Source: Nitzschia sp. pyKryTriq1 (Eukaryota; Bacillariophyta; Bacillariophyceae; Bacillariales; Bacillariaceae). Taken from it: a stretch of 64,000 bases of DNA. Positions 49,052-60,661 of this stretch are shown here, one piece after another. Position 1 is the stretch's first letter. Each line of letters opens with the position of its first letter. The position numbers and the translations under genes are program-made. Under the pieces are notes generated by a model. The model saw nothing but the letters and a program-made list of their open reading frames with translations, was not told the origin of the DNA and did no database searches. The stretch covers positions 2,776,629 to 2,840,628 of the forward strand of contig OY101119.1 of NCBI GenBank assembly GCA_956465555.1, given 5' to 3'.

Positions 49052-50473
49052 ATGACCAATCACTGGCTAAGCTCTCTGCTTTACTTGAGCACTTTAGTTG
49101 CAGCTACTCAGAGCTTGGTGACACCAGCCTTCATAGCCCCCGCTTCACGTTTCAACCTTGCACCGTCCCTGTCCTCGAGCACCACGACAGGAGCGCAAAG
49201 GGCCCAAGAACAAGCAAACACCAACATTCGAACGCGATCAACTACAGCCTTGCCCTATTTGATCGAACACTCCAATCATCCGAATGTTATGGAGAGTTTA
49301 CATGTAGAAGGCCTGGAAGCTATTACCACTTCACCTTCAAAACCGCAACAGGAAGACCCAGGAGCAACAGAAGACTTTCTATTAAAGCAAGTTGACATAG
49401 CGTTTGGCCTCCCAGTTCTCGTCACTCCAAGGGCAAGCCAACAACAAACTCTAGCCTACTTGTCCCGATTTTTGAAAGAGCAAAAGAAGTGGATCGATAC
49501 CATGATGACACGCCACGGAGCCATTTTGTTTCGAGGTTTTGACCTGGATACGGCTCAAGATGTCGAAGATGCAGTTCGATCCTACAATCCTCAATTGAAC
49601 AACCAGTATCGTGGAACATCGCCCCGTAACACACAGGGAGGAACGGAATACGTCTTTTCGGCGGCCGAAGTCCCATCACATTGGCCGATTGCCCAACACT
49701 TGGAAATGTCCTTTTTGCCGTCTCCGCCGAAACAACTGTACTTTTCTGCCCTCAAGGCCCCAACGGCGATTGGGGGCGAGACGGCTGTCGCTGATTTTCG
49801 CAAAGTATATCACGACTTGCCTCCAAAGCTCCGAAACAAGCTCTCCGACAAGAAGCTGCGATACACTCGAAGCCATCACAAGATTGGGGTAAAACATAAT
49901 ACGCATGATGTAGCGGCTATGCTTGGATGGCCCGAACTCTTCGGTACGGCCGATCCCCGAGAAGTCGAACGTCTTGCCGCCATGGAAGGCACGCCCATGA
50001 GGTGGGAGGGCAAGAACAGGGACATCTTTGTGAGCGAATTTCAGTCCGAGCCTTTTCAGCTTCATCCCGAGACCAACGAGGCAGTGTTTTTCAACCATGC
50101 CAATGTCTTTCACTGGACGTCCTTTCCGGCAGAACTGTTCGCGGCCTTTCGTCGCACCAAGGATATACGGTTCTTGGGCCATGCATTGAAGGTAACTGCC
50201 AATTCGGTGCTCCGATACGGTATCCTTCGTCAAAAAATGGCTCTGCACATTGCTTTTGGCGATGGTACCCCCATTTCCATCTTTGAAATGCACCAGATTC
50301 GCAAGGCAATCCACAAGAATATGGTCTTCAACCGATGGCAAAAGGGCGACCTGCTCTTGCTTGACAATTTTTCCACCAGCCACGGCCGTCAACCCACCTA
50401 TGACAAGGGACGAAACATTGTCGTGGCCTGGTCGGATCCCATTGAGAAATTAAACACTCCCGTAGATGCATAG
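49052..50473 (+). CDS. TauD/TfdA-family dioxygenase with presequence
   Basis: 473 residues from MTNHWLSSLLY, a signal-type start (SSLLYLSTLVAATQSLVTPAF) that may lead to a plastid presequence. The TauD core: HGAILFRGFDLDTAQDVEDA, then an HxE pair in IAQHLEMSF, a Thr/Ala-rich SALKAPTAIGGETAVADFRK strand, and the distal His in NFSTSHGRQPTYDKGRNIVV, where Arg of KGRN binds 2-oxoglutarate. This layout resembles the SyrP/TauD-like oxygenases of secondary metabolism. Substrate unknown. It is only distantly similar to the TauD-type gene at 15290 and unrelated in detail to the HxD copies at 37-43 kb. Confidence 0.85.
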   Translation: MTNHWLSSLLYLSTLVAATQSLVTPAFIAPASRFNLAPSLSSSTTTGAQRAQEQANTNIRTRSTTALPYLIEHSNHPNVMESLHVEGLEAITTSPSKPQQEDPGATEDFLLKQVDIAFGLPVLVTPRASQQQTLAYLSRFLKEQKKWIDTMMTRHGAILFRGFDLDTAQDVEDAVRSYNPQLNNQYRGTSPRNTQGGTEYVFSAAEVPSHWPIAQHLEMSFLPSPPKQLYFSALKAPTAIGGETAVADFRKVYHDLPPKLRNKLSDKKLRYTRSHHKIGVKHNTHDVAAMLGWPELFGTADPREVERLAAMEGTPMRWEGKNRDIFVSEFQSEPFQLHPETNEAVFFNHANVFHWTSFPAELFAAFRRTKDIRFLGHALKVTANSVLRYGILRQKMALHIAFGDGTPISIFEMHQIRKAIHKNMVFNRWQKGDLLLLDNFSTSHGRQPTYDKGRNIVVAWSDPIEKLNTPVDA

Positions 50474-50566
50474 AGATACAACACAATAAAGATAGAACGG
50501 ATATTGCATTCTATACTTTCTGAATCGTCTTTTTCGTATGTAGCATATCGTGCGTACAGTATTTAC

Positions 50567-53503
50567 TCACTCAGCAGTTGCTGAATTCTGCTCGACGAGA
50601 GCGATGAATTCCTCGGCAGGCATGGTTCGAATGCCCAAAGTCTCCGCTTGCTCCAATTTCTTGCCGCCTTTATCGCCAAAGACCACCAAATCAGTGGATT
50701 TGCTAACACTACCAGGTGTCGCCTTGGCACCCAGGAATTTGGCTGCTTTGTGAGCGTCACTTCTCGAGTAGCTAGGAATGGACCCCGTGAAGACGACGCG
50801 AAATCCTTTCCACGGTAGATTCCTTCCTGCCTTGTTCGTACTTATGCCGCTCATTTCAGATGCCAAATCCTCCGTGGTAGCTTCTTCGTCCAGAACCTTC
50901 ACGGCCTTGCCAAGTGCCTTGGCAGCATCAACCAGCTCCTTGCTCTTTGAGAAGCTAACCAACGACTGAATCAAGACTGGTCCGATACCAAGTTGCCCTT
51001 GCAAGGCAGAAAATGGATGATCAATCGCCTCGTCGTTGTCACCAGCTTCTATCTCCGTCCAATCGGAGGCAGCATCAAGAGCCTTAAAGAAGGCCTCTTT
51101 CGTTGCGTATCTAGAGGCAACGAGTTCCGAAGAGTGCTTCCCCAAATGACGTGCCCCCAAGGAAAATATGAATCGGCTCAAGGAAATACCAGTAGTTGCA
51201 ACTGATTGTGATGAAGCTCGAAGATTTTGACAGGATTTGGGTCCCCATCCGGGCAACTCTTGGACTTGGTTCCACTCTTCATCTCCAAATTGAAAAATAT
51301 CGCTAGGGAAACGAAGTAGGCTAGCATCCATGAGTTGCTGGATTCGAGCTTCGGAGAGGCCCGTGACATCCATGGCATCCCTTGAAAAGGCGTGGACTAA
51401 CGAAGTAACAGCCCGAGGGGGGCACAGCAACGGTGGTCCACCGCAACGAGCGACTTGGCCGGTTGCCGGAGTGGCAATTTCTTCCAAAATGACAGATGAT
51501 CCACATGCTGGGCATTGGGTTGGCGGCTTGAGAGATATCATATCCTCCTTTGCAACACCTGTCGAGTCAATCGGGTCTCCTACTCGTTGTACCACTTGCG
51601 GAATAACATCTCCGGCTCGACGTACCAACACAGAAGTCCCTACAGCGGTTTCCGTCCCACCCAAAACTTGTTGCAAGTGACCAAAGTTGTGCAAAGTAGC
51701 TCGCTGAATCGTGACTCCTCCCACCGTTACCGGATCCAATTCCGCCACAGGCGTCAGTGCTCCAGTTCGACCGATTTGTACTGTCACGTTTAGGAGCTTG
51801 GTAACGACCGCTCGGGGAGGAAATTTGTGCGCCACGGCCCATTTCGGACTTTTCATGGACCTTCCGAGAAGACGCCGAATAGTTGATTGAGAAATTTTAT
51901 GGACGCAGCCATCCATTTCAAAGTCGCCCCAGTCATAGCCCTTTGTAGTCTTTTGTTCATCCCGATGTTTCTGGAGTGCCTGGTAGTAGGTCAGCATGGG
52001 TGAAATAGTCTCGTTTGACCAACCGTCCATGGTTTCATTGTAACTAAGATCCAGTTCGGTCTTCGATACGGGAAGCGGTATAGAAAAGCCTATATCCGAC
52101 AGAATTCGTTGAATTTCGTTGCCATCTTGTGGTAATGGTTGTTGCCCTTGAGTATCCGCAACCATGTCGTAGGCATAAAATTGCAACTTGGATCGCAACT
52201 TGTCCGCTTCGAGCTGTCCTTCCTCTACTTCCGATTCTTTGCGCAACAAAATCCCCGACGCGGCATTGCGAGCATTGGAAAAAGTGACATTTGGAGCCCA
52301 GTCGGAAAGTTTTTCAAAGTGACTGTTGGGCAAGACGACTTCCCCTCGAATCTCGATCGTACTGGGCAAGTTAAGATGATGATCGGTGGTGAAATGGAGT
52401 GGAATAGTTTGGCCCATGGACCGTACCGCAAATGTCACATCCTGCCCTTGCTGGCCATCTCCACGAGTGGACGCCCACTCCAATTCATACGACGATGGCG
52501 ACGACGACGACGACGACGGCGACGAATTGTTGTAGCGTAATGAGAGGCTGACGCCATCCAGCTTTGGCTCGGTGACAATGGTGACGCGAGTTGGCTCTTC
52601 GGAATCCCATTCGTCGAGTACCTTTGGAATCCTTTTCAACCATGCCCAGAGTTGTTCATCATTGTGAACATTGTCCAAGGACAGCATAGGCGCTAAATGT
52701 TTTCGTTTGAGCCGGGGCTCCTGCAATTGTTTTTGTTTTTGTGATTGTGCTTCTTGTTGAGTGTCGTTCGGCACGGAAGCTGTGGTTGCCGCTAAGGAGG
52801 AAGATTCAACGGTATCGTCGTCACTAGTAGTAGTACCGGTAGCACCCGAATCAGTAGTATATACTTCCCGACTCCCCACTCGTCCTTTTCGTGTCGCTTC
52901 CACACCCCATCCCGATTCTTCTTGCCATTGCTGTAATAAATGTGGATATTCTTCCGCCAATTGTTCTTCGCGTTGTACCAAGGCATCAAATTCGTCGTCG
53001 GACAGTTCTGGTTCTTGCTGCGTATTATTACCATTACCGCTATAATAATAGATTTCATCGTGACGACGAATTTCTTTTGACAACCACTGTAGTTCCTTAT
53101 AAACTTCACCATCATCTGCTATTGGATGATCCGACGATGATCGAGTGGTTGATAAAAACAGTCGACTTGGATGATGATCATGATGCTCATGATGACCATG
53201 ATCATGACGTGATATTATGATGGGATGATGAGCAGACGACCAGAATAAGCGACTGGACGCGTCGATAGCATGAGTGGTTCTTCTTCTATGTGCCATGGTC
53301 GTGGTGTGTGGCTGGGTCGTCGTCCAAGCCATGGCGATCGGGAGCCGACAACGACCACGACTCCTCTTCATCAAGGATCTACCACCCCAGTAAGAAAAAG
53401 AATGCGACGCCGTCATAATCTCTCGCAGCAGCAAAAAAATTAGGACGACAGTGACTGAACAAGATGATGATGATGATGGTGGGGAGGGGAAACTACGGGT
53501 CAT
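50567..53503 (-). CDS. ligA: NAD-dependent DNA ligase (bacterial LigA type), organelle-targeted
   Basis: 978 residues, single exon. Domains in order: Ia NMN-binding region (about 133-190, DDEFDALVQREEQL), adenylation domain with KLDG (Lys314 is the adenylated residue), WASTRGDGQQGQDVT, EIRGEVVL, FSNARNAASG and GALTPVAELDPV. Then come the OB fold (RRAGDVIPQVV), a four-Cys zinc finger (CPACG...RCGGPPLLC), HhH repeats (GWGPKSCQNL, LGIGPVLIQSL) and a C-terminal BRCT (WKGFRVVFTGSI). Bacteria use this enzyme to seal nicks; eukaryotic nuclei use ATP ligases. A signal-type N-terminus (VTVVLIFLLLREIM then ASHSFSYW) points to the plastid. Likely origin: endosymbiotic or lateral bacterial transfer. Thr/Ser/Gln inserts at 215-262 are host-like. 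Confidence 0.95.
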   Translation of the reverse strand: MTRSFPSPPSSSSSCSVTVVLIFLLLREIMTASHSFSYWGGRSLMKRSRGRCRLPIAMAWTTTQPHTTTMAHRRRTTHAIDASSRLFWSSAHHPIIISRHDHGHHEHHDHHPSRLFLSTTRSSSDHPIADDGEVYKELQWLSKEIRRHDEIYYYSGNGNNTQQEPELSDDEFDALVQREEQLAEEYPHLLQQWQEESGWGVEATRKGRVGSREVYTTDSGATGTTTSDDDTVESSSLAATTASVPNDTQQEAQSQKQKQLQEPRLKRKHLAPMLSLDNVHNDEQLWAWLKRIPKVLDEWDSEEPTRVTIVTEPKLDGVSLSLRYNNSSPSSSSSSPSSYELEWASTRGDGQQGQDVTFAVRSMGQTIPLHFTTDHHLNLPSTIEIRGEVVLPNSHFEKLSDWAPNVTFSNARNAASGILLRKESEVEEGQLEADKLRSKLQFYAYDMVADTQGQQPLPQDGNEIQRILSDIGFSIPLPVSKTELDLSYNETMDGWSNETISPMLTYYQALQKHRDEQKTTKGYDWGDFEMDGCVHKISQSTIRRLLGRSMKSPKWAVAHKFPPRAVVTKLLNVTVQIGRTGALTPVAELDPVTVGGVTIQRATLHNFGHLQQVLGGTETAVGTSVLVRRAGDVIPQVVQRVGDPIDSTGVAKEDMISLKPPTQCPACGSSVILEEIATPATGQVARCGGPPLLCPPRAVTSLVHAFSRDAMDVTGLSEARIQQLMDASLLRFPSDIFQFGDEEWNQVQELPGWGPKSCQNLRASSQSVATTGISLSRFIFSLGARHLGKHSSELVASRYATKEAFFKALDAASDWTEIEAGDNDEAIDHPFSALQGQLGIGPVLIQSLVSFSKSKELVDAAKALGKAVKVLDEEATTEDLASEMSGISTNKAGRNLPWKGFRVVFTGSIPSYSRSDAHKAAKFLGAKATPGSVSKSTDLVVFGDKGGKKLEQAETLGIRTMPAEEFIALVEQNSATAE

Positions 53504-54273
53504 ACTTCAGTACTAAAATCACACCACCCGACCCCCGACACCATATATCCATTACCACACCAACAACTTCAGTGTTTTGTTTATCGTCAACGTCAATCGT
53601 ACGCCGTGTTATTGTGGGGGATGGAAATACAGTAGTTATTGTAGTTCGGAGTTTGGGGGACAATCCGTTCATGGGTGTGTCGCCGAAGAATACATAATAT
53701 ATCAAAAATATAAAATATCTTTGGTTGACGCACGATGAGATCTGATCTGCGATGATTATTCCGAACGGGGCGGCGACTGACGGACCCTCGATACTCCGAC
53801 CAATAAATGAAAGAATATCCTCCAATCAAATCGTAGAAACATGTTTCAAATTCCCCTTGCAATTCGGCGCCGTAAGCAGACGCGCTGGAAGGCGAATGTT
53901 TCTCTGTTAGTACTTTTTCTACAGAAGTCTACGTACTCGCGCCACATTCGCCCTTTTCCGACACGATCTTTGGGGCCAGCAGTTGTTGGGGCGGCAAAAT
54001 GCCGCATCGTCTCGACAAAAACCAACAACAACCATAACATCATCATCATCTGTATCATATCTCCCCGCCCGCCAGTCCACTACTGTAGTCTATTCTTTTA
54101 TGAACTACAGTACCATACAAGTACTGCAGAGATCACCAGCCCAACCCGCCACCAATCATCGTCCATTCTTTCATTTCTTCGTCCACATAGAAGAACAACG
54201 ACCGACTCCTTTTGTCTGGCGTCTCCTCTAAACTACTACTTACTGTACCCCCAAGAACAAGAAGAAGAAGATT
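53504..54273. promoter_or_regulatory. Divergent region between ligase and GH5 genes
   Basis: 770 bp. Overlapping short frames on both strands have no domain. A CATCATCATC-type run lies near 54037. No feature is firmly identified. Confidence 0.35.
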
Positions 54274-56754
54274 ATGAAGTTTCTTTCCTTGACCGCAGCC
54301 GCGTCGCTACTCCTCTCCCAACAACAGGCGGTGGGAGCATCGCTCGATGCTGATTCTTCTTTGGATATCCCAAAGGGCGGTACCCAATATCGCCATTTCA
54401 TCGCCATGAATGACACACGCACCTGTGTCGGCGATGTCCACGCCTTGCCATTCAACAATCAAATTCGAGGTGCCAATCTCGGAGGATGGATGGTGTTGGA
54501 ACCTTGGATCACTCCCAGTTTGTTTTATCAATTCTTGGGCAAAGGAGAAGGAACTACCGCCTTTGATACGTACACCTTTTGTGAAGTGTTGGGGGCGAAA
54601 AAGGCCAACGAGCAGCTTCGCAACCATTGGGAAACCTGGGTGACGGAAGATATTATCAAAGAAATGGCCATTTCGGGAACCGTCAATTCCTTGCGATTGC
54701 CAGTCGGAGATTACATGTATATACCCTATGGTCCTTATGGTACGTAAAGTTGAATGGGATGGGATGGGATGGATCGAATTTATGGTTGCAGCAGGGGAAC
54801 AACCATGATGTGCTGACTCAATCCACAATTCTCACCATTATACCCAATCATTATTTCATTCTCTGCTTCTACTTCTCTCCCTCCAACAGTCGGCTGTTTC
54901 GACGGTGCCTTGGATTACGTCGACCGGTTGTTGGACTGGGCACATGCCTATGGATTGAATGTCTTGTTTGATATCCATACAATGAAAGACAGTCAGAATG
55001 GTTTTGATAATTCCGGGCAAGCCCAGGGATTCCGTTGGACTACCGCGCTCAATGTGGAATACGTCGATCAGGTATCCTTTGAACATTGGCCGATTCGTAC
55101 GGCTCGTTGGATGGGAGAATTCGATCAAGAATCGGCATCGTATCCCGAAATTAATCGGAAAAATATTCGACATGCTTTGGATGCCATTCAAGGAATTGTG
55201 GATCGGTACAGTGGACATCCGGCCGTGTTGGGTTTGGAGCCAGTCAACGAGCCATGGCAATACACGCCGATTGAAGAACTCAAACAATTTTACTGGGAAG
55301 GATATTTGATTGTCAAACGAGGAGCTCCCTACTGGAAGTATATTATGCATGATTCGTTCCGTTTCGATCCCAGAATTTGGGGTGGATTTATGGATGGGTA
55401 AGTATCATTGGGAAACGGATTTTTGCTTCAATGAAACTCAGTCATCCAACAAGTCATTCACTCACTCACTCACTCACGCATCTTGTCTCGTCTCGCACTT
55501 TTACTTTCCATTCATTTTTCTTTCAGATGTCCCGAACGTGCCTTGGATACTCATATCTACCAAGCATGGCGGGATCCCGATTCTCGTATCGGCTTTTACA
55601 CGGATGCTTGCCGCCAAAAGGGTGCCATTGCCAACATGGAACGTGAATTTGGGCCCGTCATTGTCGGAGAATGGAGTTTGGCCACGGACAATTGCGCCAT
55701 GTGGCTCAACGGATTCAATGACAACCTTCCCGGTTTCCCTCGACTTCCTTGCAAATACATTCCCTGCAACAATCCGTACATGGGCAAGGGGGTACAACCG
55801 GGAGCACCTCCCGATGCGACCAAACCGTACCAAGGACCTTATGGAACCGGTATGAGTGGACCCCTCTTTGGCTTTTGCCCCGTTGACCGAGATTGGATGA
55901 AAGAATCTTCGGGTAATCCCCAGACGGGACACGATTGGGTCCGTTCGCCTCCTCAGGCTCCCAAACATTTGGACGATACGGACAATGTCATGACGCACTT
56001 GGCACAGAAAAAGATCAATGCCTTTTCGAATGTCGGACACGGATTTTACTTTTGGAACTTTCGAACGGACCTCGATGAGCCCCAGTGGTCCTACATGGAG
56101 GCTGTCAAGAGAGGATGGATCCCGAAAGGCGATTTGAACGATGACAAGATTCAGAATGCTTGCTATTTCGAAGACGAAGGCTTTTTCAAGTGCGTCTTGA
56201 AGCGTGATGTTCCAGAGAAAGGTGTCAAGGGTGCAGTCAAGTACATTATCTCCCAAAAGAACAAGACTGGAACCTTGACTGCGGATGATAGGGCCATTCT
56301 TAACATGACCGGGAAGGATTTGATCCACTCGGGAGGCTCCTTGATCGAGAGCTTCTTTGAGAGTCATCGCTCGAAGGGTGTTACTTGCGATTTTGGAGGC
56401 GTTGCCTTTTTGGTGGAAGAAAATCGTACCATCACAGATGATGATTCCTTCGGATGGAACGACGATGAATACCAGCCAACTGTCGTGTACCGAGGCACCG
56501 ATCCCATGGTCATTACTCTGATCGTCCTACTGGCCATCATCGCTGGTTCCTTGGGTGGGTTCCTTTTGGCGATGCACGTGAACAAGAAATTCAACGAGAA
56601 GATGAAGCAAAGTAAAATGTTCCGAAGCCTTTCGAGATCTTCGAATCCTATCCTTCGAAAATCCTTTGCCTTGGATAACTGGAACGAAAACGAGTTGGAG
56701 AATCTGGTCGCCAATGGTGGTTCCAGCAAGAGTAAGAGCTACGGCGGGAGATAA
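54274..56754 (+). CDS. Membrane-anchored GH5 glucanase (exo-1,3-beta-glucanase type)
   Basis: Three exons: 54274-54739, 54890-55397, 55527-56754, 733 residues. Signal peptide MKFLSLTAAASLLLSQQQAVG, then IRGANLGGWMVLEPW, the classic start of fungal-type exo-beta-1,3-glucanases. LRLPVGDYMY follows, then acid/base Glu in LEPVNEPWQY and the nucleophile Glu in VIVGEWSLATDNCAMWLNG. VGHGFYFWNFRTD closes the barrel. After a linker a transmembrane helix (VITLIVLLAIIAGSLGGFLLA) and a Ser/Lys-rich cytoplasmic tail follow. The expected substrate is beta-1,3-glucan: in diatoms chrysolaminarin or callose-like wall material. The anchor suggests vacuolar-membrane or cell-surface action. Splice phases 1 and 2 rebuild PYGVGCFDG-like and FMDGCPER sequences. 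Confidence 0.9.
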
Positions 56755-57338
56755 ATATAATATTATGATGGTCGTCGTCGGCGAGCCTACCAACATTATG
56801 ATCTGAGGAAAGATGAAGAGAATCATATCATCTGCCATTGTAGAATAGTAAAACATGTATATTGTTGCATAATTATAGCTTCTCGCATTTGTACATGAAT
56901 GTGGTGAATGAAATGGATGATCTTTAGAGTAGCTAGGTCCCTATCTCGAGATTCAAGATCAACATTGTCATAAGCAGAGTTGACTGATGTGACCACTAAT
57001 TCTTCTCTCGGTTCGCCGCCCCGTACACGTACGTGTACGTCTTTGCTGACGACGACTCCTTCGAGCCCAAGGGAGATTTTGGAATATTTTGAAATTACAT
57101 TTAACCAATGACGATGAAGAACGAATAGAATACCGACATGAAATACATACCAGGTACAGTATGAAGAAGCCTCATCTTGTCCACTTTTGTGTCAACAGCA
57201 GCAACTGTCAACAACTAATACTGTCAACAACTTCAAAACTGCCAACACTCAACATCACAAGACACAGGACAAGCCACACCGGTAACCTCTATCTTTGTTG
57301 TAAGTTGTATCCATATTGCTAATTCTACCACAGACACC
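56755..57338. other. Intergenic region
   Basis: 584 bp between two plus-strand genes. ACGTACGTGTACGT palindromes lie near 57025. No supported gene; promoter of the acyl-CoA synthetase at the right. Confidence 0.4.
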
Positions 57339-59747
57339 ATGACAGAAGAGGAAACGACTACTGCCCAAGCCACCACGGCGGATGCCGTCGACGAACCAAC
57401 CACTGAAGAATCAGCAGCAGCAGCAGGAGGAGGAGAAACGACGACGACACCCGCGACGACCACTAGTACTAGTACCAGTACGATGCCTTCGACGTTCGAC
57501 TTTGATCATATTCAATCTATGATATGCGGAGTCCTGGATCCCTTTCTTGCCAACATGGGAGGCGCCGCCCAAAAAGAAGACCCACCCCCGCCCGCTGGAT
57601 TTGTGCAAGAAGATACCGGAATTCTCCGGAACGGTGCCTCCAAACCCGACGAACCGCCACTTCAGTACACGTCGGCGGGTGAGTCGGTTGCCACCTTGTT
57701 TCAAGCGTTTGAACATGGAGTGCAACGTCGACCGGACGCTGCCTGCTTGGGCAAACGCAAGACTGCCGATTCGCCCTACACGTGGGCGTCCTATGCTTCC
57801 GTCAAGGAGGATGCCGCGAAAATTGGAAACTTTTTGAAAGATCTAGGAGTGACACCGGGGCAACGAATCGGACTGAGTGGAAAGAATTCACCGGAGTATC
57901 TGACTGCCATTCAAGGCTGCTTTTGGGCTGGTGTGACAACGGTACGTCAGGAGGGTTGGGCTTCAGTTTAGGTACTGTACATAGTACTAGTACTTTGGAT
58001 CCTGACACTTTGAGTCTCTTTCCAATTATTCATCTCTATAGGTACCCATCTATGACACGTTCGGCGAGAAAGAATGTCAATACATTGTCAAGCAAGCCGA
58101 AGTCCAAGCGGTGTTTGTGAGCAAGGACAATGTGGAAAATGTGTTAAAGTGGACCAGAACGATTCCGTCGGTCAAGAAAATTATTGTGTGGGGAACGTCT
58201 TCCACTACTACTAGCGACGAAGAACCATCGCTGCCGCCGTCGGGAGATTTGATCATTTCCTATGAAAAGTGTCTCGAAATGGGTTGTGAGGTACAACCAC
58301 CACACCTTCCGTCTCCACCCAAACCACAAGACTTGGCGATTATCATGTACACGAGTGGAACCACGTGAGTTCGTACAGTCTTTTTTACGGATTGCTATAT
58401 CCATTAGCCGACTTCCTTTGGGCTCACTATATATATTTTTCCTCATTTCTTGTTTGTTTCTTCTTGACACTACCGCACGTACGACATAGTGGCATGCCCA
58501 AAGGAGTCATGCTCCCACATTCTGCCTTGTTGGCAACCATTGCCTCTATGGAGAAATACTTTGAATTGGTTGGTGGAGGAATAGATTCGGAAGACGTTTT
58601 CATGTCCTATCTACCGTTGGCACACGTCTTTGATTTCTTTTGCGAATGCTTCTTCTTGTTTCGGGGTTCTAAAATCGGGTATTACCGAGGTGATCAAAAG
58701 ACGTTGGTGGATGATATTGGTGCCCTCAAACCAACTATTTTTATTGGAGTCCCGCGTGTCTTTGAACGAATTTACAAGAAAGTCAATGCCATGATCGAAG
58801 CCGGACCGCCCGTGAAGAAATTTCTCTTTCAATTCTTTTTCGATCAAAAGTTGGCAGCATTGAAGAAGGGAGCGAAATTTGATCAAGCAAATTTTATTGG
58901 AGATGCATTGGTCTTTTCTAAAATCAAGGAGCGACTGGGTGGGCGAGTCCGCTTTATCTGCAGTGGAGGGGCACCCATGCCACAGCACTTGGAGGACTGG
59001 CTCAAGGTCACCATGTGCTGTCCCATTGTCCAGGGATATGGTTTGACGGAAACGTGTGCCGCGAGCTGTGTGTCGTGGCCTGACAGGCACGAACAAGGAG
59101 GTACCGTCGGGCCTCCTCTCTTTTCGGTCGAAGCCAAGCTTGATCCTGTACCAGACATGGGGTACGATGGAACGCCCCAAGGCGGGGGTGAGATTTGCTT
59201 TCGAGGTCCTAGCATCATGTCGGGCTACTATCAAAAGCCTGACACGACAGCCGAAGTACTGAAAGATGGATGGTTTCATACAGGAGACATTGGGAAAATC
59301 GTGAGTGGTGGCTGCATCCGAATTGTTGATCGTAAGAAGCAACTCTTCAAGCTATCACAAGGCGAATATGTGTCGCCCGAAAAAGTGGAAGGGATCTGTG
59401 CCAAGAGTCCGCTAGTGGGTCAGATCTGGGTCCACGGTATTTCGACCGAGGCCGTGTTAGTGGCTGTCATTGTGCCGAGCGACGATGCTTTCTCAAAGTA
59501 TGGTGGTAAGGAACAGGCTGTTAACTCGGAAGCATTGCAACAAGCCATCCTGGAGGATCTGGATCAAGTCTGCCGCTCGGAAGGCCTCAAGGGCTATGAG
59601 ATTCCCAAGGGCGTGATTTTCCACCCTGACGAGTGGACACCCGAGTCAGGCTTTGTCACCCCCTCGTTCAAGCTCAAGCGACCTACACTCCAGACTCACT
59701 TTTCCAAGGAAATTGATGCGCTCTATGCCACTTTGAACAAGAATTAA
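57339..59747 (+). CDS. Long-chain acyl-CoA synthetase
   Basis: Three exons: 57339-57941, 58042-58364, 58490-59747, 727 residues. The enzyme activates fatty acids to acyl-CoA with ATP for lipid synthesis or beta-oxidation. AMP-binding motif YTSGTTGMPKG is rebuilt exactly across intron 2. Other landmarks: LPLAHVFDF, GVPRVFERIYKKV (long-chain subfamily), ICSGGAPMPQHLEDWL, VQGYGLTETCAASC and the fatty-acyl motif DGWFHTGDIG, followed by DRKKQLFKLSQGEYVSPE. The first 50 residues are Thr/Glu/Ala-rich and not obviously a targeting peptide. No C-terminal SKL is present (ends LNKN), so it is not marked for peroxisomes by PTS1. Confidence 0.95.
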
Positions 59748-60115
59748 CAAGAGCAGAGATGATGATATGGAGGCAGTACCGGTTGTACGAGTACGTTGTC
59801 GATGGTGGCGACCTGTTTTTATAGTCTTTCGTGTATCATAATATGGATATTCCCTACTACAAGAGAATGCAAGGTAGAGAGCGCTCTCTATCATCTACGA
59901 ATACTTACAGTAGTAGACTACAGTACCGGTACCAGGTATCATAGTAGACTAACGGTATAGTTGTTGACAAATAGAGAGAGTATCGATCGACTGATCCGAT
60001 CCTAAATTGACAAATTCAAAATCTCCTTCGCGTCCTGTGGTTTTTTGTTTTCGAAACATCAATCATCAAAACAAATTTCACCTTCACTGAGATTGTACAG
60101 GTATATTGATTCACC
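59748..60115. other. Intergenic region with short palindromes
   Basis: 368 bp with AGAGAGCGCTCTCT (59875-59888) and TACCGGTACC palindromes (59922-59935). Nothing coding. Confidence 0.4.
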
Positions 60116-60334
60116 ATGTCGAGCTTACCGGTACTGGATCCGCCTGGTTACACCTATCACCATGGACGGGGGGAACATTTATTGGTGCGACCCGATACGG
60201 ACCCCAATCGGCCCAAATACTCAGGGCATTGCTGTCTCTGCTATTGCGTCGATCTGCTGGTGTGTTGCCTGATCGTTGGATTCTTGGCCTTTGCCTTTTG
60301 GCTGTGTTATTACCTTTACAACAATCAAGAATAG
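60116..60334 (+). CDS. Small Cys-rich single-pass membrane protein
   Basis: 72 residues, starting at an ATG in a plain context. A Pro/His-rich N-terminal 35 residues (LDPPGYTYHHGRGEH) precede a Cys cluster (HCCLCYC) and one hydrophobic helix (VDLLVCCLIVGFLAFAFWLCYYLY). Clustered Cys at the membrane edge are typical palmitoylation sites. The layout recalls small Cys-rich tail-anchored (CYSTM-like) proteins, which is a resemblance of form only. Confidence 0.5.
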   Translation: MSSLPVLDPPGYTYHHGRGEHLLVRPDTDPNRPKYSGHCCLCYCVDLLVCCLIVGFLAFAFWLCYYLYNNQE

Positions 60335-60661
60335 TTGTCGTTTACGTACGGGGCAAGCAAAACTTGAATGCATGCTCGCGGACTGGAAATGCTGGTCACT
60401 CTTCGCGTTGAGCGCGAAAGACCCACTGGTACAGTACTTGTACGGTGCAACCACTACAGTCAACTTTAACTCTGCCACGAAGGGCCAGAGGATCATCACA
60501 TTGGATGCCATGTATACACGCATCAGGCGTGTACCAAATGACGTGTAAACACATGATAATACGAATACCGGTCCGTACTGACTGGACCGTAACAGGGGAC
60601 TTATTCACTAGCCAGAGTACGACTCGAAAGGTGTATTCGATTTTATATCATTAGACAAAAA
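60335..60661. other. Convergent intergenic region
   Basis: 327 bp between two stops; short frames only. Confidence 0.4.
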
